This document shows, in pieces, positions 63,294 through 64,000 of a stretch of 64,000 nt of DNA. The notes under the pieces were generated by a model, which was not told the DNA's origin, made no database searches, and saw nothing but the letters and a program-made list of their open reading frames with translations. The position numbers were made by a program, and so were the translations under genes. Source of the DNA: Plectrocnemia conspersa (taxonomy: Eukaryota; Arthropoda; Insecta; Trichoptera; Polycentropodidae); the NCBI GenBank assembly GCA_009617715.1, contig VTFK01000010.1, positions 1,488,001-1,552,000 on the forward strand. The letters run 5' to 3'. The number at the start of each line of letters is the position of its first letter. The stretch's first letter is position 1.

Positions 63294-63374
63294 CTTGCTG
63301 CACGTATTAGTCCAATGGCATCTTCATAGCGCAAGTCCAGCAAAAGTTTCTGGATTTTCTTCATGCAATCAGCC
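63294..63374 (-). CDS. timeout: timeout exon (TIMELESS family), internal
   Basis: An 81-bp exon between acceptor TTTGTAG/GGCTGAT and donor GCAAG/GTAATT. It reads ADCMKKIQKLLLDLRYEDA and then IGLIRAA, an amphipathic helical stretch. It begins with one base completing a lysine codon and ends two bases into an arginine codon, finished by the exon 36.4 kb away. The joint IGLIRAA/REVWPEN supports the connection across the giant intron. Confidence 0.88.
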
Positions 63375-63447
63375 CTACAAACAGAAAGTTCGAGTATTTA
63401 AAGCGTAATTGTTGAGTATGACAATAAATCAAAAATTTCAAACTAAC

Positions 63448-63616
63448 TTTTGCTCATCAATTCCATCTTCTAACGTAGCATCAAACGGTAATATATTTGT
63501 AGAGATTTCAGCGTCGCTTTGAAGAACTGCAGAAAGTTGAGGAGCGACTTCTTCCCACTGCTCTTCTTTATCGACTGTCACTTGGCCAGACTTTTTGGGC
63601 TTTGGAGCTTGTTTTT
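63448..63616 (-). CDS. timeout: timeout exon (TIMELESS family), internal
   Basis: A 169-bp exon with acceptor ATTTAAG and donor CAAAA/GTTAGT. It starts with a lysine-rich stretch (KKQAPKPKKSGQ), continues VDKEEQWEEVAPQLSAVLQS, and ends LPFDATLEDGIDEQK. This is the basic linker, then the acidic and helical segment that follows the N-terminal TIMELESS domain in the family. The basic cluster could serve in nuclear import. The intron to the next exon is 73 bp. Confidence 0.9.
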
Positions 63617-63692
63617 CTTAAATGTAATAGTATAATCAATATTAAATATTTATGGTAAGCAATATATTAAAATTAGGATTTTATTTATTTAC

Positions 63693-63811
63693 TGGATTTC
63701 TTTGATTTTGATTTGACTTTCTTCTGAACAACCAAGCTGTTAGCTTTGCAAAAACTTTCCAACATCTTCAGAAATAAGTAAGTTGTTTCAAGTAAATCTT
63801 TTAGGTATGAC
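63693..63811 (-). CDS. timeout: timeout exon, end of TIMELESS N domain
   Basis: A 119-bp exon, acceptor TTTCACAG and donor TCCA/GTAAAT. It reads SYLKDLLETTYLFLKMLESF, then CKANSLVVQKKVKSKSKKS. The YLxDL(V/L)ETTxxFLKMxExF block is the most recognisable signature of the TIMELESS family (TIMELESS/Tof1/Swi1), which with TIPIN protects stalled replication forks and acts in checkpoint signalling. It is the main basis for identification. Flanking introns are 76 and 66 bp. Confidence 0.92.
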
Positions 63812-63877
63812 CTGTGAAATTATTTACACATATAAAATATTATTAAAGAATAATAAAAATTCAAACATTAAAAATAC

Positions 63878-64000
63878 TTTGGCATTTTGGTTTCATCGAA
63901 TGTTAACAGCAATTGTAAAATAAACTCTCTGTATTCAAGTACATAAAAAATGTTGCTTTTTATAACTTTTGACGATTCCTTAACATTATCTTCATCACTT
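63878..64000 (-). CDS. timeout: timeout exon, partial at window edge
   Basis: The upstream part of this exon lies beyond the window. The visible 123 bp starts acidic (SDEDNVKESSKV) and continues NIFYVLEYREFILQLLLTFD and ETKMPK, ending CCAAA/GTATTT. Two bases left over join the next exon to complete lysine, giving KMPKSYLKDLLETT. FxLEYRE-x-(F/I) followed by a hydrophobic helix fits the N-terminal TIMELESS domain. It is the most 5' part of the gene seen. Confidence 0.88.

Noticed and set aside
1..64000. tRNA genes
   Set aside because: No segment combined an A-box, a GGTTCGA-type B-box and a plausible cloverleaf when scanned by eye; a covariance search would be decisive.

Overview
This window looks like insect nuclear DNA: strongly AT-rich, intron-dominated, GT/AG introns, and debris from several transposon superfamilies typical of insects (piggyBac, mariner, hAT, PIF/Harbinger, a jockey/CR1-like LINE and a possible Ty3/Gypsy LTR). 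I cannot name the order or species from sequence alone. No tRNA, rRNA, CRISPR array or bacterial-type operon was seen.

The only gene I can place firmly is on the minus strand. Five exons at the right-hand end and centre (63878-64000, 63693-63811, 63448-63616, 63294-63374, 26755-26864) join in perfect reading phase into about 200 residues. These read as the middle of a TIMELESS-family protein, most likely timeout (tim-2), the insect orthologue of mammalian TIMELESS used in replication-fork protection and chromosome cohesion. The first four exons are separated by introns of only 66-76 bp. The fifth lies 36.4 kb downstream, and the next (a candidate at 1-56) another 26.7 kb on. Practically the whole window is therefore two giant introns of one gene.

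The left intron (57-26754) holds a piggyBac relic with both ends and its TTAA duplication (2467-3400). It also has two copies of an unclassified repeat with coding-like conservation (7881-8272 and 23348-23662), a pogo/Tigger-like end near 24.8 kb and a hAT-like end near 25.4 kb. The right intron (26865-63293) is denser in elements. It holds two structurally complete non-autonomous hAT elements with perfect 8-bp duplications (32745-33859, 37643-38291), a small third hAT (44928-45192), a LINE reverse-transcriptase relic (36122-37560), a palindromic MITE family, and an unclassified 1.08-kb element with 33-bp inverted termini. Between 49.3 and 62.5 kb lies a thick cluster of hAT, mariner, Harbinger and piggyBac fragments. 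A piggyBac-type MITE sits 53 bp from an exon.

Scattered through both introns are about twenty islands, 300-600 bp each, that are richer in GC and CpG than the surroundings. They carry no recognisable protein and are plausible cis-regulatory elements or exons/UTRs of genes nested in the introns. Nested genes are documented in the large timeout intron of Drosophila. Two short ATG-initiated reading frames ending at strong splice donors on the plus strand (20641-20701, 40191-40242) are the best hints of nested genes, but remain unproven.
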